From positions 215,223 through 279,222 of the forward strand of contig NZ_AZGB01000015.1 in the NCBI RefSeq assembly GCF_001435235.1: a DNA stretch of 64,000 bases. The letters are read 5' to 3'. A program made the translations under genes and the position numbers. This DNA comes from Liquorilactobacillus ghanensis DSM 18630. Its GTDB lineage: Bacteria; Bacillota; Bacilli; Lactobacillales; Lactobacillaceae. The notes beneath the pieces are model-generated. The model ran no database searches. It had not been told where the DNA came from and worked only from the letters and a program-made list of their open reading frames with translations. Position 1 is the stretch's first letter; each line of letters opens with the position of its first letter. Below, in pieces: positions 39,351 to 50,466 of the stretch.

Positions 39351-40115
39351 TTAATTTCCTCTCGAAGTAAATCCCTGATAAATTAATAAGCCGGCAGCTA
39401 CACTTGCATTGAGACTTTGGACATGACCAATCATTGGAATTGTCAATAGCTGATCACACTGTGCTTTTAACAAAGGCGAAATTCCCTTACCTTCATTACC
39501 AATGATCAAAGCTACTGCTCCTTGGGCATTCCACTTGCGATAATCCTGACCAGTCATATCAGTTCCAAATACCCAAAAATTTTCTTTTTTCAGTTGTTTA
39601 ACAGTCTGAACTAAATTATTAACACGTGCAACCGGAACATGTTCAATTGCACCAGTTGAAGTTTTAGCAACTGTTGCTGTCAATTGAACTGCATGTCGTT
39701 GCGGAATAATAATTCCCGTAACTCCTGCCGCATCAGCCGTCCGCATAATCGACCCCAGATTATGTGGATCTTCAATATTATCTAAAATCAGCAAAAAAGG
39801 AGCCGTTTCTTGCTGTGCAGATCGTTTTAGTATTTCTGACAAAGTTGCATATTGATAAGCCGCTATAGTCAACAAAACTCCTTGATGATTCTGGTGTTTT
39901 GTCAATTCATCCAAACGATTTTTAGGAACGCGTGAAATAATTATTTTCTTTTGTTTGGCCAGCTTTTCGATTTTAGCTGCAAAGCTTGGCTGAATACCTT
40001 TTTGTAAAAAGATTTTATTAATCGGCCGTTCTCCTTCAAGAGCTTCTAAAACCGGGTGTCGACCGCTAATAAACTCTGTCTTGTTGTCCTGTTCATCATT
40101 TGGTTTTTGTTTCAT
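39351..40115 (-). CDS. rlmB: 23S rRNA 2'-O-methyltransferase RlmB
   Basis: RlmB methylates G2251 of 23S rRNA. The ATG at 40115 follows AAAGGAA and gives 254 residues; a frame 22 codons longer lies inside mrnC. SPOUT-family motifs are [43 protein letters not shown] and [16 protein letters not shown]. It overlaps mrnC by 20 bp. Confidence 0.96.
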   Translation of the reverse strand: MKQKPNDEQDNKTEFISGRHPVLEALEGERPINKIFLQKGIQPSFAAKIEKLAKQKKIIISRVPKNRLDELTKHQNHQGVLLTIAAYQYATLSEILKRSAQQETAPFLLILDNIEDPHNLGSIMRTADAAGVTGIIIPQRHAVQLTATVAKTSTGAIEHVPVARVNNLVQTVKQLKKENFWVFGTDMTGQDYRKWNAQGAVALIIGNEGKGISPLLKAQCDQLLTIPMIGHVQSLNASVAAGLLIYQGFTSRGN

Positions 40116-40509
40116 GTTGTTTCCTTTCGACTTGTTCAATACACCATTCAGCCAGTTCTTGTAGACGCTCATTTTGTCCACTCAAATATAAATACCCAAA
40201 GACAGCCTCAAACCCAGTTGAAATACGATAAGTCATCACATCAGTATTTTTGGCTGTAGTATGACTTTTAGCATTCCGACCGCGCTTGAAAAACTGCAAC
40301 TCTTCTTCAGTTAGCTGGTCAGCTGCCTGCATTTCTTCAATCAACCATGCTTGAGCCTTAGCCGACACAAAATGAGTTGCTCGATGATGAAGTTTATTTG
40401 GCTTAGTTAAACCGCTGTTTAATAAATGGGCTCGGACAAAAACTTCATAAGCCGCATCCCCCATATAAGCTAAAGCAATGCCATTTAAATCAGCAATCTT
40501 CTCATTCAT
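40096..40509 (-). CDS. mrnC: Mini-ribonuclease III
   Basis: Mini-III matures 23S rRNA ends. The 137-residue protein is only the RNase III catalytic domain: [16 protein letters not shown] and [17 protein letters not shown] hold the acidic active-site residues. It overlaps cysS by eight and rlmB by 20 bases. Confidence 0.95.
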   Translation of the reverse strand: MNEKIADLNGIALAYMGDAAYEVFVRAHLLNSGLTKPNKLHHRATHFVSAKAQAWLIEEMQAADQLTEEELQFFKRGRNAKSHTTAKNTDVMTYRISTGFEAVFGYLYLSGQNERLQELAEWCIEQVERKQHETKTK

Positions 40510-41926
40510 TTGTAAATTTCCACCTTGTCCCCTGCGGAGTATCCTCTAACAAAACTCCCTGTGCTTTTAACTGATCACGAATTGCATCACTTTTGGCAAA
40601 ATCATGTGCTTTTCGAGCTTGATTTCTTTGTGTAATCAATTGTTCGATTTGCTCCGTTAAATCAGTTTTAGTCTGTGCAGCTGTCAAATTAATTCCTAAA
40701 ACTGCACATAGTTCAACTAATGCTTGCTGTAATTGCAATAGATCCTGTTGTCCAACCTCGGCTGCAGTAACATAAATATTAAGCTGCTTGGTCAATTCAT
40801 AAATCGCCATTACTGCATTTTGCACATTAAAATCATCATCCATTGCTGCAATAAATTTTTCCTTTTGTTGCGTTATTAATTGCCGGCAAGCAGCTGACAC
40901 TGGTTGATCAGTTGCGGTTTTCAGACGATAAGTCGCATTTCGAAATGCCGTTTTCAATTTCAGCAAATTAGCAGCAGCTTCCTTTAAATTTGCCTGACTA
41001 TAGCGAATTGGTCGCCGATATTGTGTTGTCGCCATAAAGAAACGCAGAACTTGCGGATCATTTTCTTTCAATAAGTCATGTACTGTAACAAAATTTCCCA
41101 GCGACTTGCTCATTTTAGCATCGTCTTCGCCAATTGTCACAAAACCATTATGCAACCAATAATTAGCAAATTTTTTGCCGGTTTTAGCTTCGCTTTGTGC
41201 TATTTCATTTTCATGATGAGGAAACTCCAGATCTTGTCCGCCGGCGTGAATATCAATTGTTTCGCCTAAAAATTTGGTTGCCATTACTGAACATTCAATA
41301 TGCCAACCTGGTCGACCCTTTCCCCAAGGTGCCGTCCAAAAAATCTCATCTGGTTTAGCTGCTTTCCATAAAGCAAAATCCAATGGATCCTCTTTCTTGG
41401 CTTCATCAGCAGCATCCAATCGTTCACTTGCACCTAATTCCAATTCATCAACCGATTGCCCTGAAAGCTGCCCATAATTTTTAAAACGGCGGGCCCGATA
41501 ATAAACATCACCTGCTGCTTGATAAGCATATCCCTTATCAAGTAATACTTGGATGAAATCAATAATGTCGGGCATTGTTTCTGTTACCCGTGGATTTAAA
41601 GTAGCTCGTTTTATATTTAAAGCATCAGTGTCTTGATAAAAAGCTGCAATATATTTATCTGCCAATTGTTGCGGTGTCAGATGTTGCTCCTTGCTGGCAC
41701 GAATAATTTTATCATCTACATCGGTAAAATTTGAAACATAATCAACTTGAAATCCGCGAAACTCAAAATAACGTCGAATTGTGTCAAACGCGACCGCACT
41801 TCGAGCATTGCCAATATGAATATAATTATAAACAGTTGGTCCACAGACATACATCTTAATAACTCCTGGAACCTGCGGCTTAAACTTTTCTTTTCGTTTA
41901 GTTAATGTATTATACAATTGAAGCAA
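40502..41926 (-). CDS. cysS: Cysteinyl-tRNA synthetase
   Basis: CysS charges tRNA-Cys. The 474-residue protein has [17 protein letters not shown] with the HIGH-type motif and a zinc Cys (C28), [10 protein letters not shown] and [10 protein letters not shown]. The start is TTG after AGGAGG. No T-box was seen upstream. Confidence 0.98.
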   Translation of the reverse strand: MLQLYNTLTKRKEKFKPQVPGVIKMYVCGPTVYNYIHIGNARSAVAFDTIRRYFEFRGFQVDYVSNFTDVDDKIIRASKEQHLTPQQLADKYIAAFYQDTDALNIKRATLNPRVTETMPDIIDFIQVLLDKGYAYQAAGDVYYRARRFKNYGQLSGQSVDELELGASERLDAADEAKKEDPLDFALWKAAKPDEIFWTAPWGKGRPGWHIECSVMATKFLGETIDIHAGGQDLEFPHHENEIAQSEAKTGKKFANYWLHNGFVTIGEDDAKMSKSLGNFVTVHDLLKENDPQVLRFFMATTQYRRPIRYSQANLKEAAANLLKLKTAFRNATYRLKTATDQPVSAACRQLITQQKEKFIAAMDDDFNVQNAVMAIYELTKQLNIYVTAAEVGQQDLLQLQQALVELCAVLGINLTAAQTKTDLTEQIEQLITQRNQARKAHDFAKSDAIRDQLKAQGVLLEDTPQGTRWKFTNE

Positions 41927-41962
41927 TTAAATCGCCTCCTTTTTAAATTTTACCATATAATT

Positions 41963-41998
41963 AAAGGGCCGGGACAAATGCTTTGCTCCGAACCCTTT
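41963..41998 (-). terminator. Hairpin after gltX, possible terminator
   Basis: AAAGGGTTCGG pairs imperfectly with CCCGGCCCTTT (minus strand), followed by AATT and not by T-rich sequence. It lies between gltX and cysS and may be a weak terminator or processing site. Confidence 0.5.
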
Positions 41999-42019
41999 TT
42001 AATCGTTACTGAATTTCTG

Positions 42020-43516
42020 CTACTTGAAATTCTTCATTTCAGCTAAAGTCTGCTCCAAATGAGCTAATGCTTTTTTGCGGCCTAATAATTCAACTGAAGC
42101 TGCTAATTCAGGTCCATGCGATTTACGTGTCGTGCCAATTCTAATTGGCATATACAACTTACGTCCTCGAACTCCGATTTCAGCTTGAATGTCATAAATA
42201 ACATTTTGAATTTCTCCAGCATCAAACAACGGCATCGTTTTAACTTTTTCAATGAATTTTTGCAATACTAACGCAGCATTTTCATCCTGCAATTCAGCTT
42301 TAGCAGCTTCATCTAAAACAGGCGGATCAAGGAAAAAGATACTTGATAAATCAACGATTTCTCCCATATAAGACATCTGCTGCTTAAACAAGTCCGTCAA
42401 AGCCCGAGCCCACGCAACCGTCTTAGAATCCGGATCAGCCGGCAATCTTTTAGCCTTGATCAATTGTTTAATTGATTCATTGGCAATTCGATCCATCCGC
42501 GCATTTTTAACGTATTGGTTATTGACCCACTCTAGTTTCTTACCATCAAATGATGCTGGTGAGCGACTTAAACGTTTAGGATCAAACATTTTAATCAACT
42601 GTTTGCGAGTGAAAATTTCTTTTTCACCAACCGGCGACCAGCCCAGCAATGTAATGAAGTTAAACATGGCATCTGGCAAATAGCCCAATTCCCGATATTG
42701 CTCAATGAACTGCAAAACGCTCTCATCGCGTTTAGACAATTTTTTGCCTGTCTTCGTGTTAATAATCAACGTCATATGACCAAAAACAGGTGGCTCCCAA
42801 CCAAAAGCCTCGTACACAACTAACTGCTTTGGTGTATTAGCGATATGATCATCCCCACGTAAAACATGTGTGATCTGCATCATATGATCATCAACCACAA
42901 CAGCAAAATTATAAGTCGGCATCCCATCACGCTTTTGAATAACAAAGTCACCACCGATTGTATCTGATTCAAAACTGATCGGTCCCTTGACAATATCATC
43001 AAATTCATATGTTCGGTTCTCAGGAACTCGAATACGAACAACCGGCTTTAAACCAGCAGCACGGCTCGCTGCTTGTTTTTCTTTAATTTCTTCGGCTGAC
43101 ATGCCTTGATATTCATAAACATAATGCGGAGCGACTCCTTGCGCACGTTGTTCCTCACGCTGCTTAGTCAGTTCTTCCTCAGTCACAAATGATTCATATG
43201 CTTTACCACTATCCAATAATTGCTTAATTAATGGCTTGTAAATCGAAAGTCTCTCTGACTGACGATATGGCCCGAATTCACCGGGTTTATCTGGACCTTC
43301 ATCCCAATCCATTCCTAACCATTTTAAATTGTCCAGCTGACTTTTTTCACCGTCAGCAATATTCCTTTTTAAGTCAGTATCCTCAATTCGGATTACAAAC
43401 GTACCGCCATTGTGACGGGCAAATAAATAATTGAACAATGCAGTCCGGGCATTGCCAATATGCAAATGACCGGTCGGACTCGGAGCATAACGTACACGAA
43501 TCTTTTTATCTGCCAA
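42020..43516 (-). CDS. gltX: Glutamyl-tRNA synthetase
   Basis: GltX charges tRNA-Glu and, in bacteria lacking GlnRS, also tRNA-Gln. The 498-residue protein has [17 protein letters not shown] (HIGH) and KKLSKRDES (KMSKS). The start is TTG at 43516 after AAGAGG. In Bacillus cysE follows; here cysS follows directly. Confidence 0.98.
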   Translation of the reverse strand: MADKKIRVRYAPSPTGHLHIGNARTALFNYLFARHNGGTFVIRIEDTDLKRNIADGEKSQLDNLKWLGMDWDEGPDKPGEFGPYRQSERLSIYKPLIKQLLDSGKAYESFVTEEELTKQREEQRAQGVAPHYVYEYQGMSAEEIKEKQAASRAAGLKPVVRIRVPENRTYEFDDIVKGPISFESDTIGGDFVIQKRDGMPTYNFAVVVDDHMMQITHVLRGDDHIANTPKQLVVYEAFGWEPPVFGHMTLIINTKTGKKLSKRDESVLQFIEQYRELGYLPDAMFNFITLLGWSPVGEKEIFTRKQLIKMFDPKRLSRSPASFDGKKLEWVNNQYVKNARMDRIANESIKQLIKAKRLPADPDSKTVAWARALTDLFKQQMSYMGEIVDLSSIFFLDPPVLDEAAKAELQDENAALVLQKFIEKVKTMPLFDAGEIQNVIYDIQAEIGVRGRKLYMPIRIGTTRKSHGPELAASVELLGRKKALAHLEQTLAEMKNFK

Positions 43517-43623
43517 TGTTTAGCGCCTCTTCCTTTTTTAATTAACTATTCAATAAAAACAGTCTACACAACGTATATTTTACACTGAAAAGCTGAAAAA
43601 AAAAACCTGATATTGAACTGATT

Positions 43624-44748
43624 TTAATTTTTTTCTTTTATCCCGCGGCTTGAATGGGACGGTTTAGCAAAAATCATCCGTCCAGCATCAGTCTGTAAAG
43701 CGCTAGTAACTTCTACCTCGACTGGTTTATTCAAATAATAGCGTCCATCTTCAACAACGATCATGGTGCCATCGTCCAAATAAGCTACTCCCTGCTGTCT
43801 TTCAGTCCCGTTTTTAATTACCGTAACTGTCATTTTTTCACCTGGGACTACTCGCGGTCGTAAAGCCTTGGCCAACGCGTTAACATTCAAAACTTCTACA
43901 TTCTGAAATTCACTGACTTTATTCAAATTGTAATCATTGGTAATAATTACTGCATCCAGCAACTTAGCCAATTTTATTAATTTACTGTCAACTTCAGAAA
44001 TGTCTTCGAAATCGCCTTCGTACATTTCAACTGGTACCTTTTTTTCTTTGCGTAACTTATTTAAAATATCTAATCCACGCCGGCCACGAACCCGTTTAAC
44101 ACTATCTGCTGAATCAGCTATATATTGCAATTCATACAACACAAAATTTGGTACGATCAGTTTTCCTTCAATAAAACCGGTTTGTATCAAGTCATAGATT
44201 CGACCATCAATCAAAATGTTTGTATCCAATAATTTTAATCGATGAAAATTATCATCAACTTTCCGTTCTAAAACGGCATTCTTTTCTTCTCCTTTATTTT
44301 TCTGTTCACTTTTTTTCCTGATTATCAGTATTTTTTTCAGATCATCTAAATGATTCTTGCCGACGATAAAACCTAGATAACCCAAAATCAACATCAAAAT
44401 AACCGGCAAAATCGTATTCAGAAAAAATAATTGCGAATGCGAAAATAAAGTGGATATCAAAACAGCAATCAACAAGCCGATCACCGTAGAAACACTTGTT
44501 GAAATAATAATTAATGGACTTTGCCGTGCTAAACTGACCTCAATTTTTTTTATTACATTTTCTAATGGTGTTGTTGCAAAAAACGAAACCAGCAACATTA
44601 TTGCTAAACCGACCACCATGTTAACAACTGCGTTATTCAAATACGCATTGTGCCACATTCCCGTTACCAGCCAAAAGTAAGGCATAAATGAATATCCTGC
44701 ACCGATTCCTAATGCAATAAATATAATTTTAATAATTCTTCTGCGCAT
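43624..44748 (-). CDS. yacL: PIN/TRAM domain membrane protein YacL
   Basis: A conserved Firmicute protein of unknown substrate. The 374-residue protein has four membrane segments (about 1-135), a PIN nuclease-like domain with LLDTNILIDGRIYDL and ITNDYNLNKV, and a C-terminal TRAM domain (VPGEKMTVTVIKNGT). Acidic residues of the PIN site appear intact, so ribonuclease activity is possible. It lies between radA and gltX, as in relatives that keep this order. Confidence 0.9.
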   Translation of the reverse strand: MRRRIIKIIFIALGIGAGYSFMPYFWLVTGMWHNAYLNNAVVNMVVGLAIMLLVSFFATTPLENVIKKIEVSLARQSPLIIISTSVSTVIGLLIAVLISTLFSHSQLFFLNTILPVILMLILGYLGFIVGKNHLDDLKKILIIRKKSEQKNKGEEKNAVLERKVDDNFHRLKLLDTNILIDGRIYDLIQTGFIEGKLIVPNFVLYELQYIADSADSVKRVRGRRGLDILNKLRKEKKVPVEMYEGDFEDISEVDSKLIKLAKLLDAVIITNDYNLNKVSEFQNVEVLNVNALAKALRPRVVPGEKMTVTVIKNGTERQQGVAYLDDGTMIVVEDGRYYLNKPVEVEVTSALQTDAGRMIFAKPSHSSRGIKEKN

Positions 44749-44766
44749 CCTATTGCTCCTTTCAAT

Positions 44767-46143
44767 TTATTTTCCAAAAACTACTTTTAACGCTTGCGAT
44801 AAAGTAGCGACCGGTAAAACCTCAATTGCTGCTGCCGGCTGCCAACCAGTTAAATTATTTTTAGGGATAACCGCTCGTTTAAAGCCCAACTTAGCAGCCT
44901 CATTAACACGGGTTTCAATTCGATTAACACGCCGAATCTCGCCAGTCAATCCTAATTCTCCAATAAAACAATCGGTCGATTTAGTTCCTAAATCTCGATA
45001 GCTGGAAGCAATACTGACAGCCAAGGCTAAATCAATTGCCGGTTCATCCAACTTGACCCCACCGGCAGCTTTCAAATAAGCATCTTGGTTCTGCAAAAGC
45101 AAGCCAGCTCGTTTTTCTAATACAGCCATAATCAATGATACGCGATTATGATCCAAACCGGTTGTTGTTCGTTTAGCATTTCCAAAAGCTGTCGGGGTCA
45201 CTAAGGCTTGGACCTCTGCCAAAATTGGTCGAGTCCCTTCTAAAGACGCAACAACAGCTGAACCGGTTGCCCCTTGCAGCCGTTCTTCCAAAAAAATTTC
45301 TGAAGGATTGGCAACTTCTGTCAAACCGCTTTCCCGCATTTCAAAAATGCCGATTTCGTTGGTTGAACCAAAACGATTTTTCACGGCCCGTAAAATTCGA
45401 TAAGCATGATGAAGGTCGCCTTCAAAATACAAAACTGTATCAACCATATGCTCTAAGATTTTCGGCCCAGCAATCGCTCCACCCTTCGTAACATGACCAA
45501 CGATAAAAATTGTTATATCGTTAGACTTGGCAATTTTTAATAATTCTGCTGTTACTTCACGAATCTGTGCCACACTTCCAATTGCTGAACTCAGCTCTGG
45601 CTCCTGCATGGTCTGCACTGAATCGATTACCATAAAATCCGGCTTCAATTGACTGGCAGCTTGACGAATCACCTGCATATCAGTTTCCGGGTAAAGATAA
45701 AAATTGTCACCACCAACACCCAGCCGTTGCGAGCGCAACTTGATTTGCAAGGAACTTTCTTCACCGGAAACATACAAAACCTTTTTTTGAGCAGCAGCCA
45801 GTTGACCAGAAACCTGCATCAGCAAAGTTGATTTACCAATTCCAGGATCGCCACCGATCAAAACTAATGATCCCGGAACAATCCCGCCGCCTAAAACCCG
45901 ATTCAGTTCCGGCATTTTGGTAACATACCGCGGACTTTCATGGACATCAACCTGACTCAATAATTGTGGTTTACTTGCCCGCTGAGATCTCGCCGTCGCC
46001 CAGTTATTATTTTTTTTGCTAACCGGTTCTTGAATTTCTTCAACTAAGCTGTTCCAATTGCCGCAATTAGGGCAGCGGCCCAAATATCGCGGTGAGCTGT
46101 ATCCACAATTTTGACATACATACTGTGTCTTTACTTTAGCCAT
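44767..46143 (-). CDS. radA: DNA repair protein RadA/Sms
   Basis: RadA is a RecA-related helicase for recombination and transformation. The 458-residue protein has a zinc finger (C10, C13, C24, C27), Walker [11 protein letters not shown] (about 98-107), the KNRFGS motif, and a Lon-like C-terminal domain. disA, next to radA in Bacillus, is absent. Confidence 0.98.
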   Translation of the reverse strand: MAKVKTQYVCQNCGYSSPRYLGRCPNCGNWNSLVEEIQEPVSKKNNNWATARSQRASKPQLLSQVDVHESPRYVTKMPELNRVLGGGIVPGSLVLIGGDPGIGKSTLLMQVSGQLAAAQKKVLYVSGEESSLQIKLRSQRLGVGGDNFYLYPETDMQVIRQAASQLKPDFMVIDSVQTMQEPELSSAIGSVAQIREVTAELLKIAKSNDITIFIVGHVTKGGAIAGPKILEHMVDTVLYFEGDLHHAYRILRAVKNRFGSTNEIGIFEMRESGLTEVANPSEIFLEERLQGATGSAVVASLEGTRPILAEVQALVTPTAFGNAKRTTTGLDHNRVSLIMAVLEKRAGLLLQNQDAYLKAAGGVKLDEPAIDLALAVSIASSYRDLGTKSTDCFIGELGLTGEIRRVNRIETRVNEAAKLGFKRAVIPKNNLTGWQPAAAIEVLPVATLSQALKVVFGK

Positions 46144-46218
46144 AAACCCCCCTCATTCCGTATATCGTAACATAATCATTTATAAACAAAATGATTACTT
46201 TATAAAATTTAAAGATTC

Positions 46219-46761
46219 TTATTTTCCAGAAGAACCAAAACCACCTTGTCGTTTTTGTTGCGGATGAACTTCATCATCAGCTAATAAAAATGGTAGGAAG
46301 ATTCCTTGACCAATTTTTTCCCCTTTTTTAATTAATTGACTTTTTAAGCCAAAATTTAATAATTGGAAAAAAATTTCTCCTTCGTTCTTGGGATTATTAT
46401 AATAATCTGCATCAACAATGCCAACCCCGTTTGGTAAAATCAAGCGCCGTTTCAACGGATTACTTGAACGATTGGCCAACATTAAGAATTCATCTGCTTG
46501 CATATAGGCTTTTACTCCCGTCGGAACCAGCAACGGTTGCAAATCTTTTTCAGCGGCTGCTTTTTCGGTTGCTGAGATATCAGTTTTTGCTTTAGTAAAC
46601 AGCTGCCACAATACTTTAATAAACTTAGGCTGCCAAATGCTTGGCAAAACAAAATCCTCGGCAGCAAAGAAATCATATCCAGCGGCCTGCTGGGTTGCTC
46701 GTACAGGCAATTTTATCTGTTTAGCAGTATAACTGCTGACAACTTTAAAACCTCGTTTCAA
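46219..46761 (-). CDS. dut: dUTP diphosphatase
   Basis: Dut hydrolyses dUTP to dUMP. I chose the TTG at 46761, nine to ten bases after AGAGAGAG, giving 180 residues; a TTG three codons earlier is too close to that site. The five trimeric dUTPase motifs are present (e.g. GYDFFAAED, SSNPLKRRLILPNGVGIVDADY, RQGGFGSSG). An insert of about 30 residues after motif I (WQPKFIKVLWQLF...) makes it longer than the usual 145-150. Confidence 0.92.
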   Translation of the reverse strand: MKRGFKVVSSYTAKQIKLPVRATQQAAGYDFFAAEDFVLPSIWQPKFIKVLWQLFTKAKTDISATEKAAAEKDLQPLLVPTGVKAYMQADEFLMLANRSSNPLKRRLILPNGVGIVDADYYNNPKNEGEIFFQLLNFGLKSQLIKKGEKIGQGIFLPFLLADDEVHPQQKRQGGFGSSGK

Positions 46762-46828
46762 ATTAATCAACTCTCTCTTTAAAATGTGTTCGCATTGTTC
46801 ATTTTACCATAAAATACCTTGACAACAG

Positions 46829-46844
46829 TTGGAATAATTTCCAA
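46829..46844. promoter_or_regulatory. Perfect palindrome over the -35 region of the GNAT-rpiA promoter
   Basis: TTGGAATAATTTCCAA is a 6-4-6 perfect inverted repeat that covers the position of the -35 for the -10 at 46855-46860. It could be an operator or chance; no repressor is assigned. Confidence 0.4.
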
Positions 46845-46851
46845 TCTCATA

Positions 46852-46860
46852 TGCTATAAT
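46852..46860 (+). promoter_or_regulatory. Extended -10 promoter of GNAT-rpiA
   Basis: TGCTATAAT with hexamer at 46855-46860, 19 bp before the GNAT start. Confidence 0.6.
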
Positions 46861-46879
46861 TCAAATTAGAGGTGATCAT

Positions 46880-47167
46880 ATGCAGCAACGTTTAACAACC
46901 GATTCTTTTAACTTGCTAACTACCAAAGATGCACTGACACCAATTGCACATTTAGGAATCAAAAAAATTCCCGCTAAAAAAATTTATTTGCTGGAATATA
47001 CTTGGGTCAGTTTTCCCAAGCGTCATCAAGGTTTAGCTGAACAATTAATAACCGCGTTTATGCAGGAAATGAAATTACAAGGATGCCAAGTTTTGCCTCT
47101 TTGTCCGTATGCCAAAAAATATTTTGCACAACATCCTGAATTTAACCACCAATTGATTATCAAATAA
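46880..47167 (+). CDS. Small GNAT-like N-acetyltransferase domain protein (YjdJ-like)
   Basis: A 95-residue single-domain protein of the short GNAT group. EYTWVSFPKRHQGLAEQLITAF carries the acetyl-CoA loop, and CPYAKKYFAQHPEF is the C-terminal mark of this subfamily. AGAGGTG precedes the ATG. It is 25 bp before rpiA, likely one operon. Substrate unknown. Confidence 0.85.
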   Translation: MQQRLTTDSFNLLTTKDALTPIAHLGIKKIPAKKIYLLEYTWVSFPKRHQGLAEQLITAFMQEMKLQGCQVLPLCPYAKKYFAQHPEFNHQLIIK

Positions 47168-47192
47168 ATAGCCAAAGGAGCTTGAATATACC

Positions 47193-47876
47193 ATGGATCA
47201 AAATCAATTAAAACAGCAGGTTGGTCAAAAAGCTGCTGAATTAGTCAAGAATAAAATGATCGTCGGTTTGGGAACTGGAACCACTGTTCATTATTTAGTG
47301 GAAGCTTTAGGAAAACGTGTTGCACAAGAAAACCTTGATATTACAGGCGTGGTTACTTCAAATGCAACTGCTGCATTAGCCAAAAAATGCGGTATTCAAT
47401 TAAAATCAGTTGATGAGGTCGCTCAGATCGATCTTACAATTGACGGTGCTGACGAAATCAGTGATGATTTTCAAGGAATCAAGGGCGGTGGTGCAGCATT
47501 ACTCTTTGAAAAAATTGTTGCTACTAATTCAAAAAAGAATGTTTGGATTGTCGATCAAAGTAAAATGAAAAAACAGCTTGGAGCTTTCCCGTTGCCAGTT
47601 GAAGTCATTCCTTATGGCAGTCAGAAAATCTTTGCCCGATTCCAGCAGGCCGGTTATCACCCAACTTTTCGTTTAACATCTGCTAAGCAAAAGAAAAAAA
47701 CTGATTCCGGTAATTTCATTATTGACCTTCATCTACACCAAATTGACCAGCCGCAAACCTTGGCAACTCAGCTGATCCAACAAGTTGGGGTAGTAGAGCA
47801 TGGGCTGTTTTTAAATATCGTTAATACGATTATTGTTGGAACTCCTGATGGCCCAGAAATCATTTCAGCACGTTAA
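47193..47876 (+). CDS. rpiA: Ribose-5-phosphate isomerase A
   Basis: RpiA interconverts ribose-5-phosphate and ribulose-5-phosphate in the pentose phosphate pathway. The 227-residue protein has [37 protein letters not shown] and the catalytic Lys region. AAAGGAG lies upstream of the ATG. Confidence 0.97.
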   Translation: MDQNQLKQQVGQKAAELVKNKMIVGLGTGTTVHYLVEALGKRVAQENLDITGVVTSNATAALAKKCGIQLKSVDEVAQIDLTIDGADEISDDFQGIKGGGAALLFEKIVATNSKKNVWIVDQSKMKKQLGAFPLPVEVIPYGSQKIFARFQQAGYHPTFRLTSAKQKKKTDSGNFIIDLHLHQIDQPQTLATQLIQQVGVVEHGLFLNIVNTIIVGTPDGPEIISAR

Positions 47877-47960
47877 ATTTAAGTTAAATTGACCAATATT
47901 TACCTACTCAAGTTTTTAGCATATAATGAACTTATTCTTAATAAGGGGAGTTGACTTGTC

Positions 47961-49295
47961 TTGACAAAAGCAATTGATTCAAATACGTTAGCTGAATTCA
48001 AAAAAGATTTAGCTGACCATCCAAAACACAAAGTTCTTGAAAGAGCTGTTACTAAAAATGGAATTTTGGCAACTGCCGCTGACTACCATTCAGCTGCTGC
48101 TATGACCCCAGTTTTTTCAATTGATCTTGATACAGGCGATGTTGCTAATCAAAAGCAATCTGGTCGCTGTTGGATGTTTGCCGCACTAAATACCATGCGG
48201 CATGATATTAAAAATAAATTTGGTGTTCCCAAGGATTTTGAACTTTCTCAAAATTATACTTTTTTCTGGGACAAGTTGGAAAAAGCAAATTATTTCTATG
48301 AAAATGTTTTAAAAACTGCACAATTACCAACATCAGATCGGAAAGTTGCCTGGCTGATGACCACTCCACAACAAGATGGTGGTCAGTGGGATATGATTGT
48401 CGCTATTATTCAAAAATATGGAATCGTTCCACAATCAGCCATGCCGGAAACTTATAATTCTTCCAAATCAGCTGAAGTTAACAGTGCACTTAATTTAAAA
48501 TTACGCAAAGATGCTGTTAAATTAAGAAAATTAGTTGCTGACAAAGCAACTGAAGCTGAAATTGCAACTGCTAGAAAAACGATGTTGACCGAAGTTTATC
48601 GCTTATTAGCATACAGTTTTGGTGAACCACCGACCAAATTTGATTTTGAATATCGGGATGCTGATAAAAAATATCATCTGGATCAGAATCTAACACCACA
48701 AAGCTTTTTCAAAAAATATGTCGGCTGGGATCTTGATCAATACGTTTCGATCATTAACGGACCAACGGCTGATAAACCATATAACAAGATGTATACTATT
48801 GAAATGCTTGGAAATGTTATTGGCGGTCGGCAAGTTCGCCACCTGAATGTAACAATGGATACTTTCCGCCAAGTTGCTTTAAAACAATTAGAAGCCGGTG
48901 AAAGTGTTTGGTTCGGCTGTGATGTCGGCAAATCTTCCGATCGTCAAAAAGGCATTATGGACACTAATCTATACAAACAAAATGAATTATTCGATATTGA
49001 TTTTGCAATGTCCAAAGCTGAACGACTTGACTACGGTCAAAGCTTAATGACTCACGCAATGGTCTTGACCGGTGTCGATTTGGTTGATGGTCAGCCAACC
49101 AAGTGGAAAGTCGAAAACTCATGGGGCAAGAAAGTCGGTACCAACGGTTTCTTTGTTATGAGTAACAATTGGATGAACGAATATTGCTACCAAGTGGTCG
49201 TTAATAAGAAGTTTTTACCACAAGAGTTGCAAACAGTTTTAAAAGAAGAACCAAAAGTTTTAGCTCCATGGGATCCAATGGGAGCTTTAGCTTAA
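47961..49295 (+). CDS. pepC: Aminopeptidase C (bleomycin hydrolase family)
   Basis: PepC is a hexameric cytosolic cysteine aminopeptidase used on peptides taken up from casein-like sources. The 444-residue protein has the Cys region QKQSGRCWMFAALNT, the His region SLMTHAMVLTGV and ENSWGKK. It starts with TTG after GGGGAG. A -10 (TATAAT at 47922-47927) is 34 bp upstream, and a terminator follows. Confidence 0.97.
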   Translation: MTKAIDSNTLAEFKKDLADHPKHKVLERAVTKNGILATAADYHSAAAMTPVFSIDLDTGDVANQKQSGRCWMFAALNTMRHDIKNKFGVPKDFELSQNYTFFWDKLEKANYFYENVLKTAQLPTSDRKVAWLMTTPQQDGGQWDMIVAIIQKYGIVPQSAMPETYNSSKSAEVNSALNLKLRKDAVKLRKLVADKATEAEIATARKTMLTEVYRLLAYSFGEPPTKFDFEYRDADKKYHLDQNLTPQSFFKKYVGWDLDQYVSIINGPTADKPYNKMYTIEMLGNVIGGRQVRHLNVTMDTFRQVALKQLEAGESVWFGCDVGKSSDRQKGIMDTNLYKQNELFDIDFAMSKAERLDYGQSLMTHAMVLTGVDLVDGQPTKWKVENSWGKKVGTNGFFVMSNNWMNEYCYQVVVNKKFLPQELQTVLKEEPKVLAPWDPMGALA

Positions 49296-49371
49296 TTTAA
49301 GCAACTACTGCTGATAATGAATCTATGCTATAAATTGCAGTAGCAAGCTTTTACTAATTAGCTAATTAAAC

Positions 49372-49404
49372 AACAAAAACCTAGTCGAGGCTAGGTTTTT
49401 TGTT
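49372..49404 (+). terminator. Terminator of pepC
   Basis: AACAAAAACCTAG, a six-base loop and CTAGGTTTTTTGTT form a strong hairpin with T6; it could also act in reverse. Confidence 0.9.
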
Positions 49405-49497
49405 TACGAATAAATTGACATTTAGCTTATGGCAACTGTTGAAACCAGTACTATTTGAATTAAAGATTTTTGCTTACTTTTTAAAATTCTATCACTT

Positions 49498-50172
49498 TTA
49501 TTTTAATGATGTCTTTTGCTTAATTCGAAGTTTGTTATCCAATTCATAGACAATCGGAACTGCATTTTCAACTTCAACACCATCAATTGAGCGATCATCA
49601 ATATTTTCCAAGTATTTGATTAAAGCTCTTAACGTACTGCCATGGGCAACCATCAATTGATTCTTATCATGCAACAAAGCAGGTGCAATTTCATCTAACC
49701 AATAAGGAATGATTCTTTCCGAGGCCATTTTCAAACTTTCCGCCCGTGGCAAAATTGTTTCCGGCCAAGTTTGGTAACGACGTTCCTGATCAACTTGAGG
49801 TAATAGCGGCGGAACAGTCGCAAAACTACGCCGCCATAACGCTACTTGCCGTTTACCATAAATTTCTCGTGTTTTATCTTTGTTTAATCCCCTTAACGCC
49901 CCATAGTGTCTCTCATTTAAGCGCCAAGTTTTTTTGATTGGTACCCAATTTTGATTAATCTGCTCGAGTACAATGTATGAAGTTTCAATCGCTCGTGAAA
50001 GCAATGAAGTATGCAATGCTTTAAATTGAATGCCAGTAGTAGCCAATAATTGTCCCGCGTGTCGTGCTTCTTGTCTGCCCTGTTCAGTTAATGGAGAATC
50101 TGTCCAACCAGTATATTCATTTTTCTGATTAGCCAAACTTTGACCATGACGTAATAATACTAATTTTACCAT
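49498..50172 (-). CDS. gpmA: 2,3-bisphosphoglycerate-dependent phosphoglycerate mutase (GpmA family)
   Basis: Interconverts 3- and 2-phosphoglycerate in glycolysis. The 224-residue protein has LRHGQSLAN (catalytic His), [23 protein letters not shown] and [16 protein letters not shown]. Sequence around [13 protein letters not shown] and the short C-terminus diverge somewhat from the usual core enzyme, so it may be a second copy. Confidence 0.88.
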   Translation of the reverse strand: MVKLVLLRHGQSLANQKNEYTGWTDSPLTEQGRQEARHAGQLLATTGIQFKALHTSLLSRAIETSYIVLEQINQNWVPIKKTWRLNERHYGALRGLNKDKTREIYGKRQVALWRRSFATVPPLLPQVDQERRYQTWPETILPRAESLKMASERIIPYWLDEIAPALLHDKNQLMVAHGSTLRALIKYLENIDDRSIDGVEVENAVPIVYELDNKLRIKQKTSLK

Positions 50173-50331
50173 CTATAACTCTCCCTCATACCAAGTAAGC
50201 TTTCCCCACTATCATAGCAAATAAAATCCTTAATGAGAAGAAAGCCCAAAGTTCTTAAACAGATTCCCTGCAGTCCAATCCTTGTAATGAACACTTTTAC
50301 TACCTAAAGTACTATCAGTTAGCTTGTATCT

Positions 50332-50363
50332 AAAAAGCTGCTTGTCCTTGATGAACAAGCAGC
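50332..50363 (-). terminator. Terminator of the NlpC/P60 gene
   Basis: GCTGCTTGT pairs with ACAAGCAGC, then TTTTTAG on the minus strand, about 100 bp after the stop. Confidence 0.85.
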
Positions 50364-50466
50364 CTAACAAATTCACTAATCTATTGTTAATACCATTAGC
50401 AATACATCAGAAAATATTAAATTTTATCATAGTCTTGGGTTTAATAGTTTCGTAAAATACTTTTAA

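Noticed and set aside
41927..42019. T-box riboswitch before cysS, gltX, metQ or dtpT
   Set aside because: The conserved T-box sequence GGGTGGNACCGCG was not found before any of them.
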